From Lucinisca nassula (Eukaryota; Mollusca; Bivalvia; Lucinida; Lucinidae), in contig OY757011.1 of NCBI GenBank assembly GCA_963580285.1, positions 97,392,678 to 97,456,677 on the forward strand: DNA of 64,000 nucleotides, written 5' to 3'. The notes beneath the pieces are model-generated. The model ran no database searches and was not told the origin of the DNA. It saw only the letters and a list, made by a program, of their open reading frames with translations. Of the stretch, positions 20,190 through 30,369 are shown piece after piece (the stretch's first letter is position 1; each line of letters opens with the position of its first letter). The translations under genes were made by a program, and so were the position numbers.

Positions 20190-20790
20190 AAGGGGCTCCA
20201 CCCTTCCTGGGTAGGCTTAGTGTAGTTGATATTTTCTTGTCCTTTGGGATCATTGATTCCATTGTGGAATTTTGAAAATATTTGAGGGTCACTGATGAGG
20301 CCTAAATGGCCAAAACTAGCTAGTCTGGTCCAGAAAACGTGTACACTCCATATTTTCCAGTTCTATGATGTATTCCTTGCTTCCAAAGGATAACCCTTTC
20401 TAGAACATATTTAAAGTCACTACAGCTGTTGTCTGGGAATGTGTGGCGGCCGTAAAAAGTCTCCCTGCCCTACATCATAGTGTAGGTTATATTTTCTTGT
20501 CCTTTGGGATCATTGATTCCATTGTGGAATTTTGAAAATATTTTAGGGTCACTGATGAGGCCTAAATGGCCGAAACTAGCTGGTCTGACCCAGAAAACAT
20601 GTACACTCCATATTTTCCAGTTCAATGATGTATTCCTTGCTTCCAAAGGATAACCCTTTCTAGAACATATTAGAACCTCTAAGCTGTTTGCCAGTACTCA
20701 TGTGCGTTTCGTTCCAGCTATGTGTGGAAGCACCATGTAGCCAAAACTATGTCTTAAAGCTCCGATGTGCATTCTAAACATCACTATAGA
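20190..20790 (-). repeat. SINE-B fragment split by a 261-bp-unit element
   Basis: The left part 'TTCCTGGGTAGGCTTAG' (to about 20215) and the right part 'TAGAACCTCTAAGC' onward (from about 20672) are adjacent pieces of SINE-B as seen at 1280-1330. They are separated by 20216-20671. SINE sense is minus. Confidence 0.75.
20216..20671 (+). mobile_element. 261-bp tandem-unit element (pearl-like or Helentron-derived), about 1.75 units
   Basis: 'ATATTTTCTTGTCCTTTGGG' to 'TCTAGAACATAT' is one unit and repeats at about 20487. The element ends at TAGAACATAT, the same right end as the copy at 53470-54102, and is bounded by TTAG on both sides. Bivalve pearl elements and Helentron-derived repeats have a similar tandem core, but assignment here is inference. 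Confidence 0.75.
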
Positions 20791-23700
20791 TTTTCTGGTA
20801 CACAGGTGAGTGCTACAGGGACAGTTTGCCCTCTTGTCTTTCCATTATAAGTCTAGTGGAGCTGATGGGCCCATGGGCTTGGCCAATTTGACCCCAGATT
20901 GAGAAGCATGAGTGGCAGAATTTATATAGGTGACAACTTGATGTTGCTACATGTTATATATTTAATCTCTGGGCCCTGTGGTTTCAGAGAAGATTTTTTA
21001 AGTTTTTCCAATTGTAAGTCTATGGAAGCTAAAGAGCCCTGGGGTGTGGCCAATTTGGATCCCAGGCGCATAATTGGCAGGATTTATGTCGTTTGGTTTC
21101 AGAAGAAGATTTTTTAAATTTGTTTCCATTATAAGTCTATATGTGCTGATGAGCTCGGGCGTGGCCAATTTTGACCCCATTGGCAGGGTTAGCAGGATTT
21201 ATGTAGGTGACTATTTTATGTTGCTAGAAACTAAATATCCAAGCTCTGTGCTTCAAAGTTTCAGAGAAGAATTTTTTTAAGCTTTTCTCCATAATGGGAG
21301 CTAAGGGGCCCCCGAGCGTGGCCATTGGGACCCCAGGGGCATGATTGGCAGGATTTATGTAGGTGACCATTTGCCGTTGCTGTTGGTACATGCTAAATAT
21401 CTAAGCTCTGGGCCCTGTGGTTCCAGAGAAGAAGATTTTTGAAGCTTTTTTCCATTATGAGTCTATGGGAGCTAAGGGGCCCCGAGGCGTGGCCCATTTG
21501 GACCCCAGGGGCATGATTGGCAGGATTTATGTAGGTGACCATTTGCCATTGCTACATGCTAAATATCTAAGCTCTGGACCCTGTGGTTTCAGAGAAGAAG
21601 ATTTTTTAAGCTTTTACCCATTATGAGTCTATGGGAGTGAAGGGGCGCCGGGGCATGGCCCATTTGGAACCCAGGGCCATGATTGGCAGGAATTATCTAG
21701 GTGACTACTTGCCCTTGCTACATGCTAATTATCTAAGCTCTGGGTCCTGTGGTTTCAGAGAAGATTTTTGAAGCTTTTTTCCATAATAAGTCTATGGGAG
21801 CTAAGAGGCCCCAGGGTGTGACCAATTTGGACGCCAGGGTCATGATTGGCAGGATTTATGTAGGTGACCACTTGACATTGTAACAAGCTACATAACTAAG
21901 CTCTGGCCCCTGTGGTTTCATAGAAAAAGATTTTTGAAGTTGTTTTTTTTTCCATTATGAGTCTATGGGAGTTAAGTGGGTCCCAGGGTAGGGCCCATTT
22001 GGACCACAGGGGCATGATTGGCAGGATTTATGTAGGTTACCACTCTTCATTGCCACATGCTAAACATCTAAGCTCTGGGCCCTGTGGTTTCAAAGAAGAA
22101 GATTTTTGAAGCTTACTTCCATTATGAGTGTATGGGAGCTAACAGGCCCCGGGGCGTGGCCCATTTGGACCCTAGGGGCATGATTGGCAGGATTTATGTA
22201 GGTGACCACTTGCCGTTGCTACATGCTAAATATCTAAGCTCTGGGCCCTGTGGTTTCAGAGAAGAAGATTTTTGAAACTTTTTTTTCCATTATGAGTCTA
22301 TGGGAGGTAAGGAGCCCCGAGGTGTGGCCCATTTGGACCCCCAGGGGCATGATTGGCCGGGAATTATGTAGGTGACCACTTGCCGTCGCTACATGCTAAA
22401 TATCTCAGCTATGGGCCCTGTGGTTTCCGAGAAGATGCTTTTTGAATCTTTTTTCAATTATGAGCCTATAGGAGCTAAGGGGCCCCGGGCGTGGCCCGTT
22501 CAGACCCCAGGGCCATGATTGGCAGGATTAATGTAGGTGACCACTTGCCGTTGCTACATGCTAAGTATCTAAGCTCTGGGCCCTGTGGTATCAAAGAAGA
22601 TTTTTTAAGCTTTTTTTCCATTATGAGTCTATAGTAGTTGAGGGGCCCCGGGGCGTTGCACGTTTGGACCCCAGGGGCATGATTGGCAGGAATTATGTAG
22701 GTGACCACTTGCCGTTGCTACGTGCTAAATATCTAAGCTCTGGGCCCTGTGGTTTCAGAGAAGAAGATTTTTGAAACTTTTTTTCCAATTTTGAGTCTAT
22801 GGGAGCTAAGGGGCCCCGGGGCGTGGCCCATTTGGACCCCAGGGGCATGATTGGCAGGATTTATGCATGTGACCACTTGTCATTGCTACATGCTAAATAT
22901 CTAAGCTCTGGGCCCTGTGGTTTCAGAAAAGAAGATTTTCGAAGCTTTTTTCCATTATGAGTCTATGGGAACAAAGGAGCCCCGGGGTGTGGCCCATTTG
23001 GAACCCAGGGGCATGATTGGCAGGAATAATGTAGGTGACCAATTGCCGTTGCAACATGCTAAACTTCTAAGCTCTGGGCCCTGTTGTTTCAGAGAAATAT
23101 ATTTTTTTCCATTATGAGTATATGGGAGCTAAGGGGCCCTGGGGCTCGGTCCATTTGCACCCCAGGGGCAGGATTTTTGTAGGTGAACACTTGCCGTTGC
23201 TACATGCTAAATATCTCAGCTCTGGGCCCTGTGGTTTCAGAGAAGAAGCTTTTTGAAGCTTTTTCCCATTATGAGTCCATAGGAGCTAAGGGGCCCCGGG
23301 GCGTGTCTCGTTTGGACCCCAGGGGCATGATTGGAAGGAATTATGTAGGTGACCACTTGCCGTTGCTAGATGCTTAATATCTAAGCTCTGGGCCCTGTGG
23401 TTTCAGAGAAGAAGATTTTTGAAGCTTTTTTTTTTCATTATGAGTCTATGGGAGCTAAGGGCCCCCGGGCTGTGGCCAATTTGGACCCCAGGGGCATGAT
23501 TGGCAGGAATTATGTAGGTGACCACTTGCCTTTGCTACATGCAAAATACCTAAGCTCTGGGCCCTGTGGTTTCAGAGAAGAAGATTTTTGAAACGTTTTT
23601 CCATTATGAGTCTATGGTAGCGAAGGGGCCCCGGGCGTGGCCCGTTCAGACCCCAGGGCCATGATTGGCAGGATTAATGTAGGTGACCACTTGCCGTTGC

Positions 23701-25660
23701 TACATGCTAAATATCTAAGCTCTGGGCCCTGTGGTATCAGGGAAGATTTTTTAAGCTTTTTTTCCATTATGAGTCTATAGTAGCTGAGGGGCTCCGGGGC
23801 GTGGCACGTTTGGACCCCAGGGGCATGATTGGCAGGAATTATGTAGGTGACCACTTGCCGTTGCAACATGCTAAATATCTAAGCTCTGGGCCCCGTGGTT
23901 CCAGAGAAGAAGATTTTTGAAACTTTTTTCCATTTTGAGTCTATGGGAGCTAAGGGGCCCAGGGGCGTGGCCCATTTGGACCCCAGGGGCATGATTGGCA
24001 GGATTTATGCATGTGACCACTTGTCATTGCTTCATGCTAAATATCTAAGCTCTGGACCCTGTGGTTTCAGAAAAGAAGATTTTCGAAGCTTTTTTCCATT
24101 ATGAGTCTATGGGAGCAAAGGTGCCCCGGGGCGTGGTCCATTTGGAACCCAGGGGCATGATTGGCAGGAATTATGTAGGTGACCAATTGCCGTTACTACA
24201 TGCTAAATTTCTAAGCTCTGGGCCCTGTGGTTTCAGAGAAATAGATTTTTTTCCATTATGAGTCTATGGGAGCTAAGGGGCCCTGGGGCGTGGCCCATTT
24301 GGACCCAAGGGGCAGGATTTTTGTAGGTGACCACTTGCGGTTGCTACATGCTAAATATCTCAGCTCTGGGCCCAGTGGTTTCAAAGAAGAAGCTTTTTCC
24401 CATTATGAGTCTATAGGAGCTAAGGGGCCCCGGGGCGTGGCTCGTTTGGACCAAAGGGGCATGATTTGAAGGAATTATGTAGGTGACCACTTGCTGTTGC
24501 TACATGCTTAATATCTAAGCTCTGGGCCCTGTGGTTTCAGAGAAGAAGATTTTTGAAGCTTTTTTTTTTCATTATGAGTCTATGGGAGCTAAGGACCCCC
24601 TGGGTGTGGCCAATTTGGACCCCAGGGGCATGATTGGCAGGAATTATGTAGGTGACCACTTGCCTTTGCTACATGCAAAATACCTAAGCTCTGGGCCCTG
24701 TGGTTTCAGAGAAGAAGATTTTTGAAACAGTTTTCCATTATGAGTCTATGGGAGCGAAGGGGCCCCGGGACGTGGCCCTTTTGGAACCCAGGGGCATGAT
24801 TGGCAGGAATTATGTAGGTGACCACTTGCCGTTGCTACATGCTAAATATCTAAGCTCTGGGCCTTGTGGTTTCAGAGAAGAAGATTTTTGAAGCTTTTTT
24901 TTCCCATTATGAGTCTATGGGAGCTAAGGCCCCCGAGGTGTGGCCAATTTGGAACCCAGGGGCATGATTGGAAGGAATTATGTAGGTGACCACTTGCCGT
25001 TGCTACATGCAAAATACCTAAGCATTGGGCCCTGTGGTTTCAGAGAAGAAGATTTTTGAAACTTTTTTTCCATTATGAGTCTATGGGAGCGAAGGGGACC
25101 CGGGGCGTGGCCCATTTGGAACCCAGGGGCATGATTGGCAGGAATTATGTAGGTGACCACTTGCCGTTGCTACATACTAAATATCTAAGCTCTGGGCCCT
25201 GTGGTTTCAGAGAAGAAGATTTTTTAAGCTTTTTGTTCCATTATGAGTCTGTAGGAGTTAAGGGGCCCCAGGGTGTGGCCAATTTAGACCCCAGGGGCAT
25301 GATTGGCAGGATTTATGTAGTTGACCACTTGACATTGTTACAAGCTAAATATCTAATCTCTGGGCCCAGTGGTTTCGGAGAAGAAGATATTTTAATTTTT
25401 TCCCATTGAAGGTCTAGGGGAGCTATATGTTGCCATGGCAACCAGAACTCCAATCTGATCAGCCCAAAAACCTTATGCACCCTTACCCCCTACCTGATGA
25501 TGCTTCTCATGAAATTTGATCAAGATTGACCAAGGGGTATTAGAGATATTCTTATTTGAAATTGTTTACGGACGCACGCACGCACGCACGACGGACGACG
25601 GACAAAAAGTGATCACAAAAGCTCACCTTGTCACTACGTGACAGGTGAGCTAAAAACAGT
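20780..25660 (+). repeat. Tandem array 5, about 27 units of about 165 bp
   Basis: The unit includes 'CATTATGAGTCTATGGGAGC', 'GGGGCGTGGCCCATTTGGAC', 'GGGGCATGATTGGCAGGATT' and 'AAGCTCTGGGCCCTGTGGTT'. Units are best preserved from 21300 to 25350. Individual units are open for 60-70 codons in one frame, giving many short ORFs that are not genes. The array opens near 20790 with 'GTACACAGGTGAGTGC' and closes with GCACGCACGCACGACGG and a hairpin, AGCTCACCTTGTC / GACAGGTGAGCT (25620-25652). Confidence 0.95.
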
Positions 25661-25714
25661 AATATTCCGCTATTAAGACCACCTAAATTCAAGACTAAAT
25701 CTGCTTTTAAAAGC

Positions 25715-25940
25715 TTATTGAGATGGTTTCCGTTATTCTTTCTTTATGGTGTCTGCAGCCAGCGTCTGCTAATAAGAGGCCACCTTTTGGACTGCTCCAA
25801 AGTAACCTTAAAACCATTTTTGAACAGCCTCAAAGGTGGTCCTAATATAGGTATTTTACTGTTTTTGTTACAGAACCTAAACTTCTCAAAAAGGCTATAA
25901 AAAGCACAGTATATTGCAAATGCAAGTTCTTGTACCACTT
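25715..25940 (+). repeat. Element X fragment
   Basis: Starts 'ATTGAGATGGTTTCCGTTAT', the same left end as the insert at 28008. 'GAGGCCACCTTTTGGACTG' matches the sequence split by a SINE at 47205-47660. Confidence 0.6.
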
Positions 25941-25979
25941 CTGAACTTTTTTAATTGTTGACTGTCAAACATCAGGCTA

Positions 25980-26625
25980 AGATCTACTTTGGTCCATTAA
26001 AAAGCGAATGAGGCTTGAAATAAAGTTAAACCCAGACGTTTTCTAGGTCTGTCTACGTATGATATTTCCACGCTTTTCACTACACTACCTGATAATCTTA
26101 AAAAGAAAAACTTAATGATTTAATTGAATGGACATTTCATAGAGAAGGTTCCGTCTATCTTGAATGTAGTGCAAGAAATTCTTTTTACCTCCTTGTAGCA
26201 TAAAACTTACACATTATGATCATGTCAGAAAGTAAGTGAAGCTCTCACTTTTTTTTTCTTGACAATATTTGTATTAGATTTAGTACAAAGTTAGTCAGAC
26301 AAATTGTTAGAGTTCTGATGGGTAAGAATTGCGCATTCAAATGATTTGTTCTTGTCTTGATATGAAAAAGACTTCATGATGTCCCTTCCTGAAGAAAAGC
26401 AATTTGAACTAATCCTCGGACCCAATATACAATGTACATTTGGTCTGTGCAATATACAATGTGCATTGGGTCCGTGACTTATCGGAGCTTTCATCTCGAT
26501 GTCTAGATATTTGAATGGTCATTTTATATTGACAATATCTGTTTCGATGGTTTGATAAAAATACTGTCCTTCAGAACTCCGACTAAATATAGCAACGTTT
26601 CTGATTCCAAACCCCGTCCTATAGT
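25980..26625 (+). pseudogene. Penelope-like reverse transcriptase, decayed copy
   Basis: Weak but ordered similarity to the copy at 31880: 'IEWTFHREGSVYLECSARN', then a stretch like 'ALTFLLDNIYIRFGTKL' and a remnant of the RYLDD region near 26500-26540 ('CLDI*MVILY'). Stops occur throughout. A 58-bp palindrome (26415-26474; CGGACCCAAT / ATTGGGTCCG arms) interrupts it, and it is cut on the right by MITE-G. Confidence 0.6.
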
Positions 26626-26637
26626 TTACATTAATGG

Positions 26638-26868
26638 GCCCCGTCAAGCGATTTTGGTACTTATCGCCTATGCGAGCAGCGAAGGTTCAGGCGAGCCTGC
26701 GCATCCGCGCAGTCTCGCCAGAACCTTCGCTGCTCGCTCATACAAGCAGTTAATCAAGAGGAACCTTCAGACAGAAAGCCATATCCCTGGACCCTTTGAA
26801 TGGCTGGGCATGCGCAGTTAAAATTTGTCATGACGGAATGCTCGAAGACCCAAAATCGCTTGGCGGGG
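26638..26868 (+). mobile_element. MITE-G with terminal and central inverted repeats
   Basis: Terminal inverted repeats GCCCCGTCAAGCGATTTTGG / CCAAAATCGCTTGGCGGGGC. The central hairpin uses GCGAGCAGCGAAGGTTC and its complement around CTGCGCATCCGCGCAG. A second copy in opposite orientation lies at 40411-40652. Confidence 0.85.
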
Positions 26869-26917
26869 CTTATTTATCTATTTTGAGTTGGTTTGATTCA
26901 TGCAAAATAATAGTGAA

Positions 26918-27858
26918 ATAGAAGTGAAGGCAATGATATTAACCCTTGTCCTGCTGAATATTTATATATGCCACACCCACTACCGATTATCAACCAATCA
27001 GATTACTTGATGCAAATTATTGCAACAAATTCACAATATGAATGGCAAACAATGAAGATCCTGATCAGATGGCTTCGTCAGAAGCCATCTGATCTGGATC
27101 TACATTGTTTCAAAGAAAAGGCATATCCGGGATTAGCAGGACAAGGGTTAACCCACATCACCCATCAGAGGCCCAAAAGGGAAAGAAACACAAACATTAA
27201 ATAACTAGGCCCTAATGGAAACATTGTTAGCGGAAAGCCAAAAGGACAGTTACTTCCCCACAAAATGGCCAATTGGCTTTCCAAAACAAAAGGACATAAG
27301 CGATACACACACTCAAAGACAAACTATTACAAAAATATACCGCGACAGAAGAACCGCATTGGAACGGTCAGTGAAAAGAATTTTCTCGAGGGGCTTATAT
27401 CGATTTTACGCGGCCGTAATTCTCGCCCTTGATTCCGTCGCGATTTAGACAAATAATTTGTTCAGTCCGCATGAAGGCTTCCTAACTCATCAGTGCAACA
27501 TCTCCGATAGCACAAAAATCAAACAACCACAGAGATGTAACAAGAGTGAGGACTCGACACCAACAAACCACTGAAATGCTGGAGCAAAAGAAAACCAACA
27601 GTTAGAATCCGATGGGCCCAACCAAAGACAGAGCATCAGATACCAACCAACATTACATAAGCAAGCCTTTACGCTGGAACCGTCATAGAATCTGAGGCCT
27701 GACCCACCGGATTGCAATTCAAGAGGGCATCGAAGTTATCAACCGTGATTGGGTTATCTACCATGCATGCAGTCTGTCGTAAAATATATATATTGTACCC
27801 AATCTTTTTATATCAAAGAATAATTTTACGAAATTGGGTACTGAAATCATTGCAAGTA
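26918..27858 (-). pseudogene. Penelope-like element: RT C-terminus and 3' tail, split by a MITE
   Basis: 27700-27858 (minus) encodes remnants of the conserved RT end (a Pro-Ile-Thr-Val region after a Cys-Met-His run, as in 38265). 27152-27700 is the shared 3' tail, and its last bases appear at 26918-26938. The MITE at 26943-27147 splits the tail. The 5' truncation point lies at about 27858, inside the transposase-like gene. Confidence 0.75.
26943..27147. mobile_element. piggyBac-like MITE, intact ends
   Basis: TTAA duplications at 26939-26942 and 27148-27151. Terminal repeats are CCCTTGTCCTGCTGAAT and ATTAGCAGGACAAGGG. The central hairpin GATCAGATGGCTTC / GAAGCCATCTGATC lies at 27064-27095. 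TTAA targets with CCC/GGG termini are the piggyBac hallmark. At 205 bp it has no room for a transposase. Confidence 0.88.
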
Positions 27859-27859
27859 T

Positions 27860-29407
27860 ATGTAAGTGGTCTTGGTATTCATGTAACCTTTCTTCTTTCT
27901 CTTCTTCAGTAAAATTACCACTTTTAGATATAATGTTAGCATAACTTTGACACTTGTGACACAAGTCTGTTGCTGGTTTTACAATAAGCAAATTAGGACA
28001 CTGTTATTGAGATGGTTTCCGTTATTCTTTCTTTGTGGTGTCTGAGGTTGATACTACGGTGTTGACGTCAGTACTCAGGCACTGATTTAAATAGTTATAT
28101 TATATCTTTAATTTTTGAAGTATAAAATTCTAATTTTTCTAAAACTAAGACTTACCTGTCAGGTGAGACATGCATCTTAGCGGATTTGGTTGCCACTTTT
28201 TGTTATAGTTTAAATTTTGCAGTCTCACTACTTTGGACACCTCCTTCCTGATGCCCGGGACTTCCGTGGAACGTGGGCCATGTTTGCTGATGTTGGCTCG
28301 GTGGGGGCGCCTACAAGTCCGCGGGTGGGTGCCTGTTGCCTGATGCCTCCAGTTGACCTGTCTCATGAACAACGTCGGTCGGTGAGTGCTCGGAGGGGCA
28401 TGTGCTATATTTGCCGGGTCTTGCCAATCATCCGTTTCGGTTTGATAACTTTGGGGTTTAGACACACTGATGAAGATTAATTATCAGAAAGGCCTCTGTG
28501 TCACTACATTTGGTATAGTTTCACCTTAATTATAACCATACAGTTTTGAACTCAGACAGACACTCTTTTCTGAAAACCACTTCTTCAGATGCTTTCAAGT
28601 ATTCCGTGTGGATATCGGCTTTAGTCTTGACAGATGGTAATAATATAACCTTTCTGTCTCTAAAATTCGGAAGTCGGCCATATAATGGAAGCCCAAATTT
28701 ATTTCCATACTGAATAAGGAAATGTTTAATATGTTCAATGTCTCGCAATGTCATAGCGTGCTTGGGAGATCTGCCTGTGTTTGCCATTAGTTCTTGGCAT
28801 CAGCCCTTCAGAATCAAGGGAACGAACTATGACATCAATTGTCTTTCTGTTCACACCATGAGCAAATGCAAAAGTTCACGAAGCAAAAGAGGTGCAAAAG
28901 ACACCTGGTGCCCACTAAACATATTCTTGCCTTGGCTTCTCCCTTTCCTTCCTGGGACATGATTATTATACCTGTCCTTCCGTGGTGGAAATGTTGGACT
29001 TTAACAAATAAATCTAACTCATGATGGGATGTTTCTAAACAGTGAGCCCTGTAGTCAATAAGGCTGCCCCAGTCTATTATAGAACTACAGGGTTTGCCAT
29101 ACAGCCTCACACAACCGTAAGGTCTATAATGGAAACTAATTTGGAAATTTTGCCCAGACAGATCTGTTGACCGGAGCTCAAGTTGTACGAGAGGTTCTGC
29201 TGCTGCTCGGTTTATTTCATCATCAATATCACTATCCTCATCGTACTCATTGTCATTTGATCCATGATCGGAAACCTCAATGGGAGGCACATTTCCGGAG
29301 AATAAATCGTTGACCTTCTCAATCTCATCTATGAAATATTTATCTTGGTTTCCTATAATGTCCGGTGGAATAGTACTTACTGTACTGGACTGACTGAATG
29401 TATCCAT
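27860..29407 (-). pseudogene. Decayed transposase-like gene of an unassigned family
   Basis: From ATG at 29407: an acidic N-terminus ('SNDNEYDEDSDIDDE'), then 'YRAHCLETSHHELDLFVKVQ', a frameshift, 'NRKTIDVIVRSLDSEGLMPR' (another name-frame; near 28830-28770), a one-base shift at about 28735, and 'TLRDIEHIKHFLIQYG..GLPLYGRLPNFRD' with 'LLPSVKTKADIHTEY'. After an insert it resumes with 'CPNLLIVKPATDLCHKCQ' and 'EEEKEERLHEYQDHL'. I have seen this arrangement (helix-turn-helix-like part, PGRLP-like motif, CxxCQ, then a helical HL stretch) in multicopy lophotrochozoan and cnidarian genes that look transposon-derived. I cannot name the family. No catalytic core remains, because the 3' part is cut off by the retroelement at 27858. 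Confidence 0.6.
28008..28530 (+). mobile_element. Element X insert in the transposase-like gene
   Basis: Interrupts the coding series between 'EFKTVW' and 'CPNLL', with TTAT on both sides (about 28004-28007 and 28529-28532). It shares its left end with 25715 and 47205. It is GC-richer than its surroundings in the middle (28230-28400) and is open in two opposite frames there. It contains 'CTGATGA...GAAA' near 28467-28492. Confidence 0.6.
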
Positions 29408-29409
29408 CG

Positions 29410-29658
29410 GTTCTTAAAATTAGTAAATACTTAATTAACAGAGAAACTGTGTTTACTTTTCGATGAAATGACCTTGATTCCGTGACCTTGTAACAAGGAA
29501 TGAAACTCTCAACAATTGAAAACGTAAAACTGCAAACGCACTGCCATTTACCGGTCAAACTGTTAATGAAAATATTTTTTCTCATAATATTCTAGCATCA
29601 TACAGACATGTATGAGAAAAGTAGCTTTTTTATTATTGAACACGCATTGATTTCACCC
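29410..29658. other. No recognised feature
   Basis: AT-rich flank upstream of the transposase-like ATG. No promoter motif that I can defend. Confidence 0.3.
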
Positions 29659-29659
29659 A

Positions 29660-30172
29660 TCGGAGTCTAACTGTTGGTTTCCTTTTGCTCCAGCATTTCA
29701 GTGGTTTCTTGCTGTCGAGTCCTCACCGTTGTCTCACCTCTGTGGTTCTTTGATTGTTTGTGTTCACGGAGATGTTACACTGATGAGTTAGGAGGCTTTC
29801 ATGCGGACTGAACAAATTATTTGTCTAAATCGCGACGGAAGTAAGGGCGAGGATTGTGGCCACGTAAAATCGATTTAAGCCCCCCAGTGGAAATCTTTCC
29901 ACTGACCGTTCCAAGGCGGTTCTTCTGTGGCGGTTTATTTATGTTATTGTTTGTTACTTACTGTGTGTATCACTTGTGTCTTTTTATTTTGGATGGCCAT
30001 ATGGCCATTTTGTGGGAAAGTAACTGTCCTTATGGCCTTCCTTTGTTTGGGTTTCCATTATGGTCTGGTCGCTTAATGTTTGTGTTTCTTTCCCTTTGGT
30101 GTCTTTGATGGGTGGAGTAAGTTAATTGTATCGATTCCTGATCTTTGTTTTACTTCTACTTTCAATATTCAA
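29660..30172 (+). repeat. Penelope-like element 3' tail
   Basis: 'CATCGGAGTCTAACTGTTGG' to 'TTTACTTCTACTT'. Well preserved relative to 578 and 49862. It includes the hydrophobic reading frame discussed under findings. Confidence 0.8.
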
Positions 30173-30174
30173 AA

Positions 30175-30368
30175 ATAGAACACCCTGGTTTAAAAAGATG
30201 ATTGATAACAGGTGCGCTATGAATTGGCTACGTCAAACGCCACGTTTAATTCACATTTTCTCGGAATGGCGTAATGCCCCATTTGGGCACAAAATCTCAT
30301 GGCGCATCACATATTATTCTGAATTTATATACTAAGTCACCATAAATGTATATAATATGTCACATTGT
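30175..30368. other. No recognised feature
   Basis: Unassigned AT-rich sequence between two retroelement pieces. Confidence 0.3.
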
Positions 30369-30369
30369 A

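Noticed and set aside
21417..25409. More than a dozen 60-117-codon ORFs reading like 'MVSEKKIFEAFFHYESMGAKG'
   Set aside because: They are one open frame of the 165-bp tandem unit. The frame shifts between units and has no start or stop context.
28145..28480. Two overlapping opposite ORFs in a GC-richer patch
   Set aside because: They lie inside element X. Openness on both strands is explained by composition, with no homology that I recognise.
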